Shown here piece after piece: positions 1-9,410 of a DNA stretch of 64,000 nucleotides; within the stretch, counting starts at the first letter, position 1; each line of letters starts with the position of its first letter. This DNA is from Mesostigma viride. Lineage: Eukaryota; Streptophyta; Mesostigmatophyceae; Mesostigmatales; Mesostigmataceae. A program made the position numbers and the translations under genes. The DNA lies in assembly GCA_009746045.1 (NCBI GenBank), contig RPFO01000448.1, positions 3,082,049 through 3,146,048 of the forward strand. The letters run 5' to 3'. The notes beneath the pieces were generated by a model. That model was not told the DNA's origin, did not search any database, and saw only the letters and a list, made by a program, of their open reading frames with translations.

Positions 1-740
1 GGCGCACCTTGCCCTCGGGGGGGGCAAGACACCCTTGAGCAGAGCGAGGAGGCGAGCGCCCGCTAACCACTCGCGCGCAGCGGGAGGAACGCGACCAGCC
101 GCCAGGTCAATGAGGGTGTCAAAGAGAATGTCCTCGCCCCCATGCCCCACCAGGACCTCCAAGTGCTCGTAGCGCCAGCCCGACGGCCCGGTAGAGGAAG
201 CCCGCGGGACCTCACGCATCACCTCCAGGAAGCAGTCGCGGTCCAGCCGGAGGGGGGCCGGCAGGGGGTCCGGCACGGGCAGCTGGAATCCGGGCTCCGC
301 AGGGTGAAGAGCCTCCAAGGCCGCCAGGGTAGCCGCATTGGCGGGGGCGAGCTTGGCCATTTCCAAGCGGGTCATGGCCCGGCTGAGCTGCCCCTCGCGG
401 ACGAGGCGGATGACGTCGGCGGCCACCCGCTCGAAGTTGACCTCCCCCGACAGCCGGGCCGTGCGCGGGGGCGGCACGCCAAACAGCCCCTCCCAGTCCC
501 CCTGCAGAAAGCGTCGGCAACGGGCAATAACCGCACCCTGGAGGCCGCGCACACCACGCCCGAGAGGGGTGAGGAGCAGGCGGGGGGTCACCATGTGCAG
601 TTTAAAGCCCAGCGGGTCGTCCGGAGCGGCGTGCATGCGCCGGAGAGAAACGATTGCACATTGCGCGAAAAGGCTACGCGCGCGGTGGGGGAGGTCGGTC
701 AGGGTAGACGTCGGGTTGATGGCGCATGCATCCCAGGGAA
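1..740 (-). pseudogene. N-terminal reverse transcriptase region of LINE D, cut by the window edge
   Basis: In one minus-strand frame the sequence is open over most of this stretch. It contains a typical pre-RT block of non-LTR elements: an RFLQGDWEGLF-like helix, a PLPAPLRLDRDCFLEVMREV segment, then GPSGWRYEHL and LLALLKGV, after which RT domains normally continue with KVRPI. Here a C8 run at about 22-29 shifts the frame just before that motif. The polymerase motifs (F/Y-x-DD) are beyond the window start, so activity cannot be judged. Confidence 0.55.
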
Positions 741-745
741 CCGTG

Positions 746-1595
746 TCAAGCCAACGCCAACTGGCCGAGTAGTCGGGCGGCGGGGGCTGGGAGCCGGGGG
801 AGCCGAGGCGGGAGGGGGGAGGGGGCCGGGACTGCTGGCCGGTTGAGGGGCCGTTGAGCAACACAGGCGCGCGCGTGCTGAGCGCGCCCGTGAATGGAGT
901 ACACCCGCTGGCAGTGAGCTTCCGGGCACCGGTAACAGCTCATGGCCTGCAGATCCGCCGCGCCGAGATCGGGGTGCACAGCGCGAAGGTGCTGGCAGAG
1001 GAGGTTACGGTTGTGGAACACACCCGCACACGGGGACCCCGTGGGAAGCAGCACGGCACACCGGTGAAGGCCGTCGGCGGGCGCTGAGTGGCGGGGAGCG
1101 GCGCCAGCAAAGGCAGGACGTGGGGCCTGCGGCGTCTCCCCAGCCGGGCCGGCAGGCGCGCGCACCACGACCCGACCAGCGCCCGGCAGGCCCGCCGGGG
1201 CCACGGAGGAGGCAGTGCCCACCGGGGAGACCCCCAGCGGAGGGGGATCGAGAACGCCGGCGCCCCTCCCAGGGGGACTCGCCAGCGCGCCCGCGACCAC
1301 CCCAGGCCCCGGCAACGAGGCCGGGGGCGGAGGCCGAGGGGTCGGGGAGGCAGCTGGCCCCGGGGCCCGGTGGGGACCCGGCAGGGGACCCAGCGAGACC
1401 GGGGGCGGGCCGAGAGGAAGCGCAGTCCCAGGGGGCGGCACAACAGCCCGGCACAACGGGCAGCGCGGCACGGAGTGGAGCAAGCTGCGCGCGATGCACG
1501 CTTGATGGAATGTGTGGCCGCACGCGGGCAGGCGACACAAGCCATCCCCCGGCCGGAAGGGCTCAAGGCAGATGGCACAGGAGCCCGACTCGGGG
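746..1595 (-). CDS. RING-H2 and C2H2/C2HC zinc-finger segment of LINE D
   Basis: Between about 1585 and 1460 the translation gives CAIC, CGHTFHQAC and CPLC in the C3-H2-C3 order of a RING-H2 finger, the usual E2-binding module of ubiquitin ligases. A long proline-rich linker follows. Two further finger-like motifs lie at about 1065-975 (C-x10-C, then H-x4-H) and 935-860 (C-x4-C followed by H and C). The open frame ends at 746 and the RT-type sequence follows in another frame. Ubiquitin-ligase activity is only an inference from the RING ligands. Confidence 0.55.
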
Positions 1596-1599
1596 TCGT

Positions 1600-2450
1600 C
1601 CCCCTCCAGAAGGGACCGGACATGAGGGGGGGGCGGGTCCCAGCCGGCCTCCCAGCAACCCGGGAGGCGGCAATCTGGGCGCGCGAGAGGATGCCGACCG
1701 GTTGGTCAGCCGCGGGGTGCCATTCGTGCGGGATGCCTGCCAACTCCAGGATGTCGTGGAGGAAGGCAGAAACAGGCGTCCCCGCGGTTAGGGGCTGGGC
1801 GCGCCCGGCCGAGTCCACCAAGATGGCCTGGCCGCCCTGAACCGCGATGGGGGCCCCGAACTCCACACGCAGCATGGCGGCCTGCGCCAGGCTGAGGGAG
1901 GTGATGAGAAAGCCCCCACTGGCAACCGGGCCGGGAGGCGGGGCCTGGGCGTCCAAGAAGAGGCGAAGCTGCCGCGGGGACATGAGGCCCAGGTCGGCGC
2001 CGCCCGCGAGGTAGGCCGCCCGCACCGAGACCTGTGCGTCTCGAGCCACCGCCGTGACGAACTCGACCACCGCCTGACCCACCCGCTCGTCCAGGGAAAG
2101 CAGCTCTTCCTGCCGGGCGGCCGGGAGATGCCACGGCAGCCGGCAGCCGGCGTGATATCCTTCCAAGACATACCCCCAAAGAGTCGAGGCCGTCACCGGG
2201 GGGGCGGCGGAAAGAAATGTCGCCCGCACCTGCGCAACTAGGGCCAGGAAGGCCGGGGGCCTAGGGAGCGAGGGGAAGGCGGCCTGGAGCCCGACCGCGT
2301 CCAGCAACAAAGGGCAGTACGCCCAAGAAAAGGTGGCGCGGCCCACCACGCCGACAATGTGCGAGGGCGGCCACGAGGTGAACGCGTGGGCCCGGGGGCC
2401 GCCGTCCCACGCGGCAAGGACGGGGGTGGCGGCTGGGTGGCCAACCGCGG
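1600..2450 (-). CDS. Middle segment of the LINE D polyprotein, no named domain
   Basis: This is part of a larger open frame (940-2820). Only the stretch from about 2450 to 1620 has a balanced amino-acid composition and alternating hydrophobic pattern, for example near TLWGYVLEGYHAG and LITSLSLAQAAMLRVEF. No family is recognised. It joins the PHD part to the RING part of the same element, and both of its borders require a frame change. Confidence 0.45.
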
Positions 2451-3020
2451 CCGGGGGAAGGGAGGCCAGAGCGTCGGGGAGCGAGGGGCCGGGGGCGGGC
2501 GCCGGGGTCGCCAGGCCCGCCGGGGGTCGGCCGGGCTCAGCCCAGGCGACAGCGCCGCGCCCCCGTCGGCGGGGCCAGGCGACGGGTGGGGCCCCGGGGC
2601 CGAGGGCGCCAGGGCCCGAGCAACGGCGGCCCCATCGGGCAGGCCACGGCCCGCCCCGAGGGCCTCGGCAGGGGGGCACACGGGGCAGGGGGCCGGAGCA
2701 CCCAGCGGGGAGGGCAGCCCGGGGGCCCGCCGGGGGGGACAGCGCGGGCACGTCCAGGAGCCCGGCGGGACCCGGTAGAGCCGGGGAGTAAGACACTGCA
2801 AGTGCCACCCGGAATTGCAAGCATCACAAACTAACATGTGGTGCCCGCGGTGCCCGCTCCGGCAGACCTCGCAGACCAAGGAGGGGGAGACCGGGGCGCC
2901 CGAGCCCCCCGCAGCCGGGTCGCCCACCTCCGCAAGAAGGGCCGCAAGCCGAGAGGACCGCCGAGGCGCCAACCGGGGAGCGGGGGAGCCGTTGGGCGAA
3001 GGGGGTCGTGGGTCGTCCAT
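2238..3020 (-). CDS. PHD-finger N-terminal ORF of LINE D
   Basis: The open frame begins upstream at a TTG, but the first ATG is at 3020 and I take that as the start. After about 50 low-complexity residues comes a full PHD finger: CEVC, then CDAC with the WHLQC pair, then CPRC, giving the C4-H-C3 zinc ligand order. PHD fingers usually bind histone H3 tails, so a retrotransposon protein with one could be drawn to particular chromatin (inference). Beyond the finger this frame becomes proline/arginine-rich and loses protein character. The believable continuation is in the frame that overlaps it from about 2450 downward, so a frameshift probably sits between 2450 and 2700. Confidence 0.6.
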   Translation of the reverse strand: MDDPRPPSPNGSPAPRLAPRRSSRLAALLAEVGDPAAGGSGAPVSPSLVCEVCRSGHRGHHMLVCDACNSGWHLQCLTPRLYRVPPGSWTCPRCPPRRAPGLPSPLGAPAPCPVCPPAEALGAGRGLPDGAAVARALAPSAPGPHPSPGPADGGAALSPGLSPADPRRAWRPRRPPPAPRSPTLWPPFPRPRLATQPPPPSLPRGTAAPGPTRSPRGRPRTLSAWWAAPPFLGRTALCCWTRSGSRPPSPRSLGPRPSWP

Positions 3021-3051
3021 GAACAATCAGGGCAGGCGTGGCAGCCACCGA

Positions 3052-3106
3052 GGGGGGGGGCGGGGGGTGTGGGGGGCGGAGCCCCCCACGCGGGGGGTTT
3101 GGGGGG
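3052..3106 (+). other. G-run cluster with quadruplex potential and nested inverted repeats
   Basis: Five runs of six to nine guanines lie within 55 bp (3052-3060, 3062-3067, 3071-3076, 3092-3097, 3101-3106). Between them are short GGGGGGCGGAGCCCCCC-like hairpins. The cluster sits just upstream of the ATG of LINE D, between that element and the satellite array. It fits the general G4-forming pattern on the plus strand; whether it folds is not known. Confidence 0.6.
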
Positions 3107-3134
3107 CGGCAGCCCCCCAACGCGCTGCGGTCGC

Positions 3135-4480
3135 GGTACCGCCTGCCGTCCGGCACTTTGAAGCCCGCCGGTGCTATAATTCCTATCGTCCACGCATGTT
3201 TTCCCCTGCCTCAAACCGCACGTTGCATTTAAATCTGGAGCCCAAAATTCACTGAAAACGTGTGCCAGCCGGTAGCAAACTGGGCCAAGCTGCCACGGAA
3301 TGGTGGTACCGCCTGCCGTCCGGCACTTTGAAGCCCGCCGGTGCTATAATTCCTATCGTCCACGCATGTTTTCCCCTGCCTCAAACCGCACGTTGCATTT
3401 AAATCTGGAGCCCAAAATTCACTGAAAACGTGTGCCAGCCGGTAGCAAACTGGGCCAAGCTGCCACGGAATGGTGGTACCGCCTGCCGTCCGGCACTTTG
3501 AAGCCCGCCGGTGCTATAATTCCTATCGTCCACGCATGTTTTCCCCTGCCTCAAACCGCACGTTGCATTTAAATCTGGAGCCCAAAATTCACTGAAAACG
3601 TGTGCCAGCCGGTAGCAAACTGGGCCAAGCTGCCACGGAATGGTGGTACCGCCTGCCGTCCGGCACTTTGAAGCCCGCCGGTGCTATAATTCCTATCGTC
3701 CACGCATGTTTTCCCCTGCCTCAAACCGCACGTTGCATTTAAATCTGGAGCCCAAAATTCACTGAAAACGTGTGCCAGCCGGTAGCAAACTGGGCCAAGC
3801 TGCCACGGAATGGTGGTACCGCCTGCCGTCCGGCACTTTGAAGCCCGCCGGTGCTATAATTCCTATCGTCCACGCATGTTTTCCCCTGCCTCAAACCGCA
3901 CGTTGCATTTAAATCTGGAGCCCAAAATTCACTGAAAACGTGTGCCAGCCGGTAGCAAACTGGGCCAAGCTGCCACGGAATGGTGGTACCGCCTGCCGTC
4001 CGGCACTTTGAAGCCCGCCGGTGCTATAATTCCTATCGTCCACGCATGTTTTCCCCTGCCTCAAACCGCACGTTGCATTTAAATCTGGAGCCCAAAATTC
4101 ACTGAAAACGTGTGCCAGCCGGTAGCAAACTGGGCCAAGCTGCCACGGAATGGTGGTACCGCCTGCCGTCCGGCACTTTGAAGCCCGCCGGTGCTATAAT
4201 TCCTATCGTCCACGCATGTTTTCCCCTGCCTCAAACCGCACGTTGCATTTAAATCTGGAGCCCAAAATTCACTGAAAACGTGTGCCAGCCGGTAGCAAAC
4301 TGGGCCAAGCTGCCACGGAATGGTGGTACCGCCTGCCGTCCGGCACTTTGAAGCCCGCCGGTGCTATAATTCCTATCGTCCACGCATGTTTTCCCCTGCC
4401 TCAAACCGCACGTTGCATTTAAATCTGGAGCCCAAAATTCACTGAAAACGTGTGCCAGCCGGTAGCAAACTGGGCCAAGC
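3135..4480. repeat. 170-bp tandem satellite, eight units
   Basis: The motif GGTACCGCCTGCC recurs at 3135, 3305, 3475, 3645, 3815, 3985, 4155 and 4325, an exact 170-bp period. By eye the units look identical except that the last lacks its final 14-15 bp. Each unit contains an ATTTAAAT core and GC-rich ends. A period near one nucleosome is common for centromeric and subtelomeric satellites. No open reading frame spans the array, since 170 is not a multiple of three. Confidence 0.95.
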
Positions 4481-4776
4481 GGCATATGGTTTTTTAATAC
4501 AGTCTGGCTGGGCTACAATTAACCTGCAGGTGGAGGATGTAAGCTGCCATGGCCCACCTACTCTGGGTGCACAATGTGCACCTTCACCACCATGATGGAT
4601 CATACCTAAAAGAAGGCCTGCATGACATGGGGTGGAAGATGGCTAGGCTATAGCTGGAGCATGGCATCTCAGCATTAATTAATTAATTAATTAATTAATA
4701 GACACGTGACTGCGTCACGTGAGCATAAGTCCTCAGTGGGAGGGGAACATGGGATGGAATGGATGGTATAAGCTAT

Positions 4777-5946
4777 CTAGGTCCTAGTTACAGGGGTGTG
4801 GGCACCGCGGCCCGAATCGCTATGAATGCCATACTTGGTCACACGCGGAGCCCCCACAGGCTTGGGGGTGGTCTCCTTCATCACTACTTGCCATCTATCC
4901 TTGCGCACCATCTGCCTCCATATTACAGACAAACCAGGAGGCTGCCCGGGGGTGAGCCCGTCACGTCTAGTGTAGCACATGTCCATGCCGAGTCTATCAC
5001 GAAATGTCCACGGGTGGCGGCCCTGCCGCGCGCGGCCGGGGGCACGCCAGGTGAGGACATATCGCCCAGGCTGGGCGGGCTTGGTGCCAGCTAGTCTATC
5101 TGATGTATCTACCTGATCTGTGCGGGCCAGGTGCCCGGCTAGGCCCAGGCGCCTGTGCCTAATAATGTGGGAAACATAGGGCAAATCAGCGTACAAATCC
5201 TCATTACTAATGTGCAAACCAAAGGGGATGTTAAGGGCCTGGCGCAGCATCTTGGCGACGGCGCCGTCGAGTCGTTGCTCCAGCTCCTGCGTCAGTGCCC
5301 ACGTCTCGGCGCCGTAGGTCAGGATCGTCAGAATGACGACCTTGAAGAGGTCACGCTTGACGATCCGGGGTAGGGCGGGGTTGCTCCACCAGCGGCGGTG
5401 GTCATGGAGGTGCGCCCACGCCATGCCGATCCGTGTCGTCATGTCGTCCTCGCAGTCGGGAAGCCAACTGCCGAGCAGCTTGAAGCGGCCTGAAGGAGGG
5501 TAGTTGACCTCCGCATCGTCTAAGAGGCGGAGTGTGGGTGGGGGCCCTGCCATGCCGAGGGCCAGCTAGGGCCTCCGTTTTGGGGCTGATTTCTAGACCA
5601 ACCGCCCGAGCCTCGAGCGCCAGGCAGTCCAGCCAAAGTTGGGCAGACTCCGGCTTCTCGATGAGCGTGATGTCGTCGGCATAAATGAGGTCAGCTAGTA
5701 AATTCTGCTTGTTAGTCGGCCCCCCTTCCCCAAGCTCGTTCGTGATCGCTAGGCCAGGGGCACGGCCTGCAATGCTAGCAAAGCGAGCACGTGCCTGGCG
5801 CATAACATAATCCACTACAATAATAAACAGGTACGGCGACAGGACGCAAACCTGCCAGACGCCGGTCTGCAGTGTGCATGGTGGGGTAATGCCGTGTTGA
5901 GTGCGCACCAAGTGGTCGACCCCTCATACTGAGCGCCATTACAATT
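4777..5946 (-). pseudogene. LINE A ORF2 fragment: RT fingers/palm end and C-terminal region
   Basis: Two overlapping frames (5402-5911 and 4777-5553) together give one RT C-terminal half. The first has VCLSPYLFII-like motif B sequence and the catalytic YADDITLI of motif C. The second has the downstream block KLLGSWLPDCEDD, LTYGAETWALT and LRQALNIPFGLH, which is typical of LINE ORF2 after the palm. A frameshift near 5500-5550 separates them, so the copy is dead as read. It is the 3' half of the gene whose motif A lies at 9232-9400. Confidence 0.7.
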
Positions 5947-6246
5947 CGTTCAAGTGGTCCGCCGGAGCGGCTGTACAATTTTTCCCAGTGAGCGCGCTGC
6001 CAAGTGTACTTGTGGGCAAATTTTTAGGTGCCCCGTCACTTCGAGGTACTAAAAATTAGGCTACGGTACGAATTCAGCGAATTTCAGCGAATTTTCAGTC
6101 GAACCAAAGGAAGTGACGCCAACTACCAAAACGTTTCCGTTACGAATTTTTTTCCGGTGAAATGGGTGTTAGTTTATTTCCATATAACAGTTAAGGTGAC
6201 CCAGGTATGCCAAAAATAGCCTGAAATGCCTAGTACTAAGTTGTGC

Positions 6247-7800
6247 CTAAATTGGGGTGCCCGCATTATAATAAGGCGCGCCCTGCGACCAAGGTAGCCA
6301 TTGTACTGTAGATATATCGTCATCCGGCATAAGTGTAAAGACCTGGTTCATGCCCATGAGTGCATGGAAGACTTCCAGTGGGCTGGGGGTGTCATTGTTA
6401 GGGCCCGGGTCCCATACTTTGTGTTGTTCCGTCGCCAGGAGCCAGTAACGACGCATAGCCAGGTTCCAGGAGGAGATAAACCGGCGGACCACGGCACCTC
6501 TCGTGTACGCGGCACGTAACGTGAATACGGTCTCGTTGCGAACTTGCCATATGGTGTGAAGCATCGTCGTGCGGAGCCATATCCATGCCATCTGGTTGGC
6601 TGTGAGGCTCGCGTCCCGTAATCCCGTGATGCCGAAAATAACCGTAGATAGTGTGACGGTGGTGGGGGGAGCTGTAATAGCCATCCACTTGGCCCATATA
6701 CCCATCAGCCATTGCCAAACCCCTGCGAGTTGGCAGTCCAGAAATCTGTGCTCAATTGTTTCATCTGGAAAGTTGCATAAGCACGCCGCCGCGTGGGAGT
6801 ACCGGTGGTGCAATTGGGAATTGACCCCGATGGCCCGATGCAGAAGCAGGTGCTGGACGTCGGTGGCCCGTTTGTCAACCAATGGGTGATCAACTGCCAA
6901 GGTAATGTTCTTGATCCAGGTGTAGCCCGGCCACTCGGGGGGCCAGCGCAGGCGACCCGGGTGCATCCTATGATTTTTATGTAGAAGTAGCCGGTATCCC
7001 CAGTCTGCCGTGTACTCGAAAAGGCACTTCGTCATGGGGGTGCCGCCAGATGTGAGGACCCACCCAAATTCTAGCGGGTCTAGAGCAAGCGTGTCCAGTC
7101 GCCCCTTGCCAACATGTAGCCATGTGGTGTCGCGTATCACTGTGGTGGGGTCCAGGGGCAACATGCACGCCTGTGACCGTGACCACGGGACCACTCGAAT
7201 GCGGTGACATTGAAATGCTGGAATGTAGGCGTACGATGTAATCAATTTGCCGAGAAGTCCTTGACCGTCGGGTGTCTCCTGGAGCAATTGTATGGTAACG
7301 CCCGTCGACGCGACCGCAACGATGCAGCCCTTATGTATGGACGTGTCGCGATCCGGGTAATAGCTCACCCATTCCCCGACTTGTAGGGGTTTGCGTGGGG
7401 TTGTCATGAGGGTATGCCATCCTGCGGGAATTGCTTGTAGAAGGTTGTCCCAAGCTGGTCGGCTGGGCATGTTTGCGATCCACGCACTGATTTCCGTGTA
7501 TGTTAGGAGGCGATATCGGTCACCGTCAGCCGCGTATAAATCGATGATTCGCGTAACCGGCGGGTTGGCCGTCAAAAAGCCCTCATATGGGTTGCGGCCG
7601 CTTAAAACACCAAACACATTATGCTCACTATCGCGCAGCAAATCATTGAAATATAATGGTTGGCGTGCCACCTCTTCCCGCGTGGTAGGGTGAGCAATTC
7701 TGTCCGGTTTTAGGTTCTTATAACCTTTCCACATACGTGCCCAGTACCATGATAAGCCTTTATACGAAGTGAGCGCACATGTAAGTATTGCTGCCCCCAA
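6247..7800 (-). pseudogene. LINE B ORF2 C-terminal region with RT-type zinc knuckle
   Basis: A 517-residue open frame lacks an ATG at its 5' edge (the track start is a TTG), so it is the continuation of the RT frame upstream. Residues about 340-356 hold C-x-C, H and C in CLCNFPDETIEH...DC followed by AGVWQW, the zf-RVT signature found downstream of RT in many plant and algal LINEs. The preceding part (SYYPDRDTSIHKGCIVAV) is the usual linker. The frame change at about 7760-7800 from the RT half inactivates the copy as read. Confidence 0.65.
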
Positions 7801-8660
7801 GTGCCATGATGTACCATTGTTGTGGGTATAGGTTGCATGTGGCGAAAGCTTCTTGTGCCAACATACAACCAGGGTGTGCGTTTACGCCTATGAAAGCGGT
7901 TAGGATCTGTTTGGTGTACACTGACCATAAGCGCCACTCCATATTATGTAAGCCCAAGCCTCCTTGAACCCATGGCATATAGGACATGTCCCGATCGATC
8001 CATCCCGGCACCGTGTGTGTTATGATACCCTGCTGTTTCCAAACAAAATTGCTGCCGATTCGTTGGATGATCTTGGTGGTGTACTCGTTAGGTGGGTGAC
8101 CTTGGCAGTAGTAGAGCACTTTGGAGAATAACATTTGGTTGGTGATGAGGACCCTGCCCCGTAGGCTGAGACGGGGAACCGCTGCCCATCTTGATGCCGC
8201 TTGGAGCATGCCTGTGAGTTTGCCACTGTGTGTTGTGTTGTCATACAAAAAGGTGGGGTGTTCAGCAAGACGTCCATCCATAGTGCAGCCGATAGGGCAG
8301 TTGTGTAATAGGTGGTGACCGTCTGGCTGGACCCATGTCACAGGCAGATTAGGGAGTGATAAGCGGGGGGAGGATCCTCTCCCGATGTGCAGCCCCGTGG
8401 ACTTTTGCACGTTACACCGCTGTTGAGAGGCCATAGAGTATGTCGTGATATTCTCCATGATAGCATGCACATCGGTAGTGGAGGTACAGACATTAGTGGT
8501 GTCATCAACATAAGCAGTTTGGAACAAACCTCGCGGTTTACCTTGGATGGGGAAGCCCCTGATCCTGTTGTCGCGAGCGTGCAAAAAGAACAGCCCGGCA
8601 TGCGCAAGAAGAAACAGGAGCGGGGACATGCAGTCGCCTTGTGGGAGTGACCTAGAGCCG
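7760..8660 (-). pseudogene. LINE B reverse transcriptase fragment
   Basis: The open frame reads SLPQGDCMSPLLFLLAHAGL (RT motif B) and then FQTAYVDDTTNV (motif C with Y-x-DD). Further on it has VQKSTGLHIG and GGLGLHNMEWRLWSVYTKQI, typical thumb/connection blocks. Motif A and everything upstream are missing. The first 30 or so residues of the open frame are translated tandem repeat rather than RT. It differs in sequence from LINE A and C, so it represents a second LINE family. Confidence 0.7.
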
Positions 8661-9130
8661 TTACGAATTTTCAGCCCAACACTCGCGCAAAATGAAGTGA
8701 CGGCAACTACCAAAAAGTTTCCGTTACGAATTTTCACTCCCACACGTTTGCACAAGAGGAAGTGACGGCAACTACCAAAAAGTTTCCGTTACGAATTTTC
8801 AGTCCCACACTTCGCGCAAATTTTAGTAGGGCTGCACGCAAGCTACCTTTCAAAATTTTGCGCTAGTATGGAACGCATTTCATTCGTCTGGAGGAACGCT
8901 GCCCGCCAACTACCCCCGTTCAGAAAGTTCCGCTGAAATTTACTTGAGATTTGGAAATCTGAACGTCCGCGCAAATTTTAGTAGGGCTGCACGCAAGCTA
9001 CCTTTTGAAATTTTGCGCAAGTATGGAACGCAATTCATTCGTCCGGAGGAATGCTGCTCGTCAACTGCCCCCGTTCAGAAAGTTGCGCCGAACTTTACTT
9101 GAGATTTGGAAATCTGAACGTGCGGTTGGA
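8650..9130. repeat. Two tandem-repeat families at the 5' side of LINE B
   Basis: First, a unit of about 65-70 bp with the core GTTACGAATTTTCA and AAGTGACGGCAACTACCAAA occurs about three times between 8650 and 8815. Second, a unit of about 155-160 bp beginning GCGCAAATTTTAGTAGGGCT occurs twice (about 8815-8970 and 8970-9125). Part of the first unit also occurs in the same orientation at 6105-6155, on the other side of LINE B. They may be 5'-UTR monomers of LINE B or a satellite into which it inserted. Confidence 0.7.
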
Positions 9131-9231
9131 GTTTCGCGGGGAAACCCAAGTTCCCTAGTAATTCACCAATGACGCGCTTCGAACACTTGCCCGCTAAAAC
9201 CTAAGCAGCCGCTCCGGCTGGCCACTTAAAC

Positions 9232-9400
9232 GAAACTTGATCGGTGCGGATGACGGTAATCAGGGGAGTGGGGACGCGAGCGCGAGCAAGTACAGCCCAT
9301 AGAGCGTCCCAGAGGACAGAATCAAAAGCCTTGATGAAGTCGACGAAGATCAAGATTGCGGGAAACTCACCAGGTTGCAGGAGAGCGATCTCAGCATGCA
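9232..9400 (-). pseudogene. LINE A ORF2 fragment carrying RT motif A
   Basis: The minus strand reads ILIFVDFIKAFDSVLWDALW, the RT motif A with its first catalytic aspartate, then the expected alpha-helical segment, and breaks off at an arginine directly before the inserted element. Homology to other LINE RTs stops near 9400, so this copy is 5'-truncated. The plus-strand LINE C keeps the same region uninterrupted around 11370-11500, which confirms that about 3.3 kb is inserted here. Confidence 0.7.
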
Positions 9401-9410
9401 GGCCTTAATT

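Larger units (their letters stand above)
1..3020 (-). mobile_element. 5' and middle part of a GC-rich non-LTR retrotransposon with PHD, RING and C2H2-like fingers (LINE D)
   Basis: One minus-strand coding region can be followed from an ATG at 3020 to the window edge if two or three frame changes are allowed. It reads PHD finger, a long globular segment, RING-H2 finger, two C2H2/C2HC-like fingers, then the N-terminal part of a reverse transcriptase. The RT part is recognised from the block ending in SSTGPSGWRYEHLEVL and from the K-V-R that follows after a C8 run at the window edge. The element is clearly richer in G+C than the rest of the window. The frame changes fall near homopolymers, so decay and sequencing error are both possible. 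The clade is not assignable because the catalytic RT motifs lie outside the window. Confidence 0.7.
5947..9231. mobile_element. TIR-bounded insertion inside LINE A
   Basis: The left end reads CGTTCAAGTGGTCCGCCGGA followed by GCGGCTG; the reverse complement of the right end is nearly the same (CGTTTAAGTGGCCAGCCGGA then GCGGCTG). These are imperfect inverted repeats of about 26-30 bp. They bound a segment that splits the RT of LINE A. Inside are the RT C-terminal half of another LINE (B) and two kinds of tandem repeat. I could not find a convincing target-site duplication and see no transposase, so the mechanism is unknown. Confidence 0.55.
4675..9410 (-). mobile_element. LINE A, 5'-truncated non-LTR retrotransposon interrupted by a 3.3-kb insertion
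   Basis: On the minus strand the element runs from about 9400 (RT motif A, FVDFIKAFDSV) to 9232, is broken by the insertion 5947-9231, and resumes at 5946 with the YEGS block, YADD motif and C-terminal part. It ends in a short 3' UTR holding the palindrome CACGTGACTGCGTCACGTG and a (TTAA)n tail at 4675-4699. A short 5'-truncated copy of the same 3' end lies on the plus strand at 61652-61906, so the family is dispersed. L1-like by RT layout; exact clade not assigned. Confidence 0.75.

Noticed and set aside
1088..1840. Plus-strand ORFs of 150-250 aa in the GC-rich LINE D region
   Set aside because: Low-complexity Arg/Gly/Pro translations. The opposite strand encodes the PHD and RING fingers.
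3135..4480. CRISPR-like regular repeats
   Set aside because: The 170-bp units are continuous and identical with no unique spacers; this is a tandem satellite in eukaryotic DNA.
4249..4485. 78-aa minus-strand ORF
   Set aside because: It is a translation of the satellite; the frame exists only because of the repeat phase.
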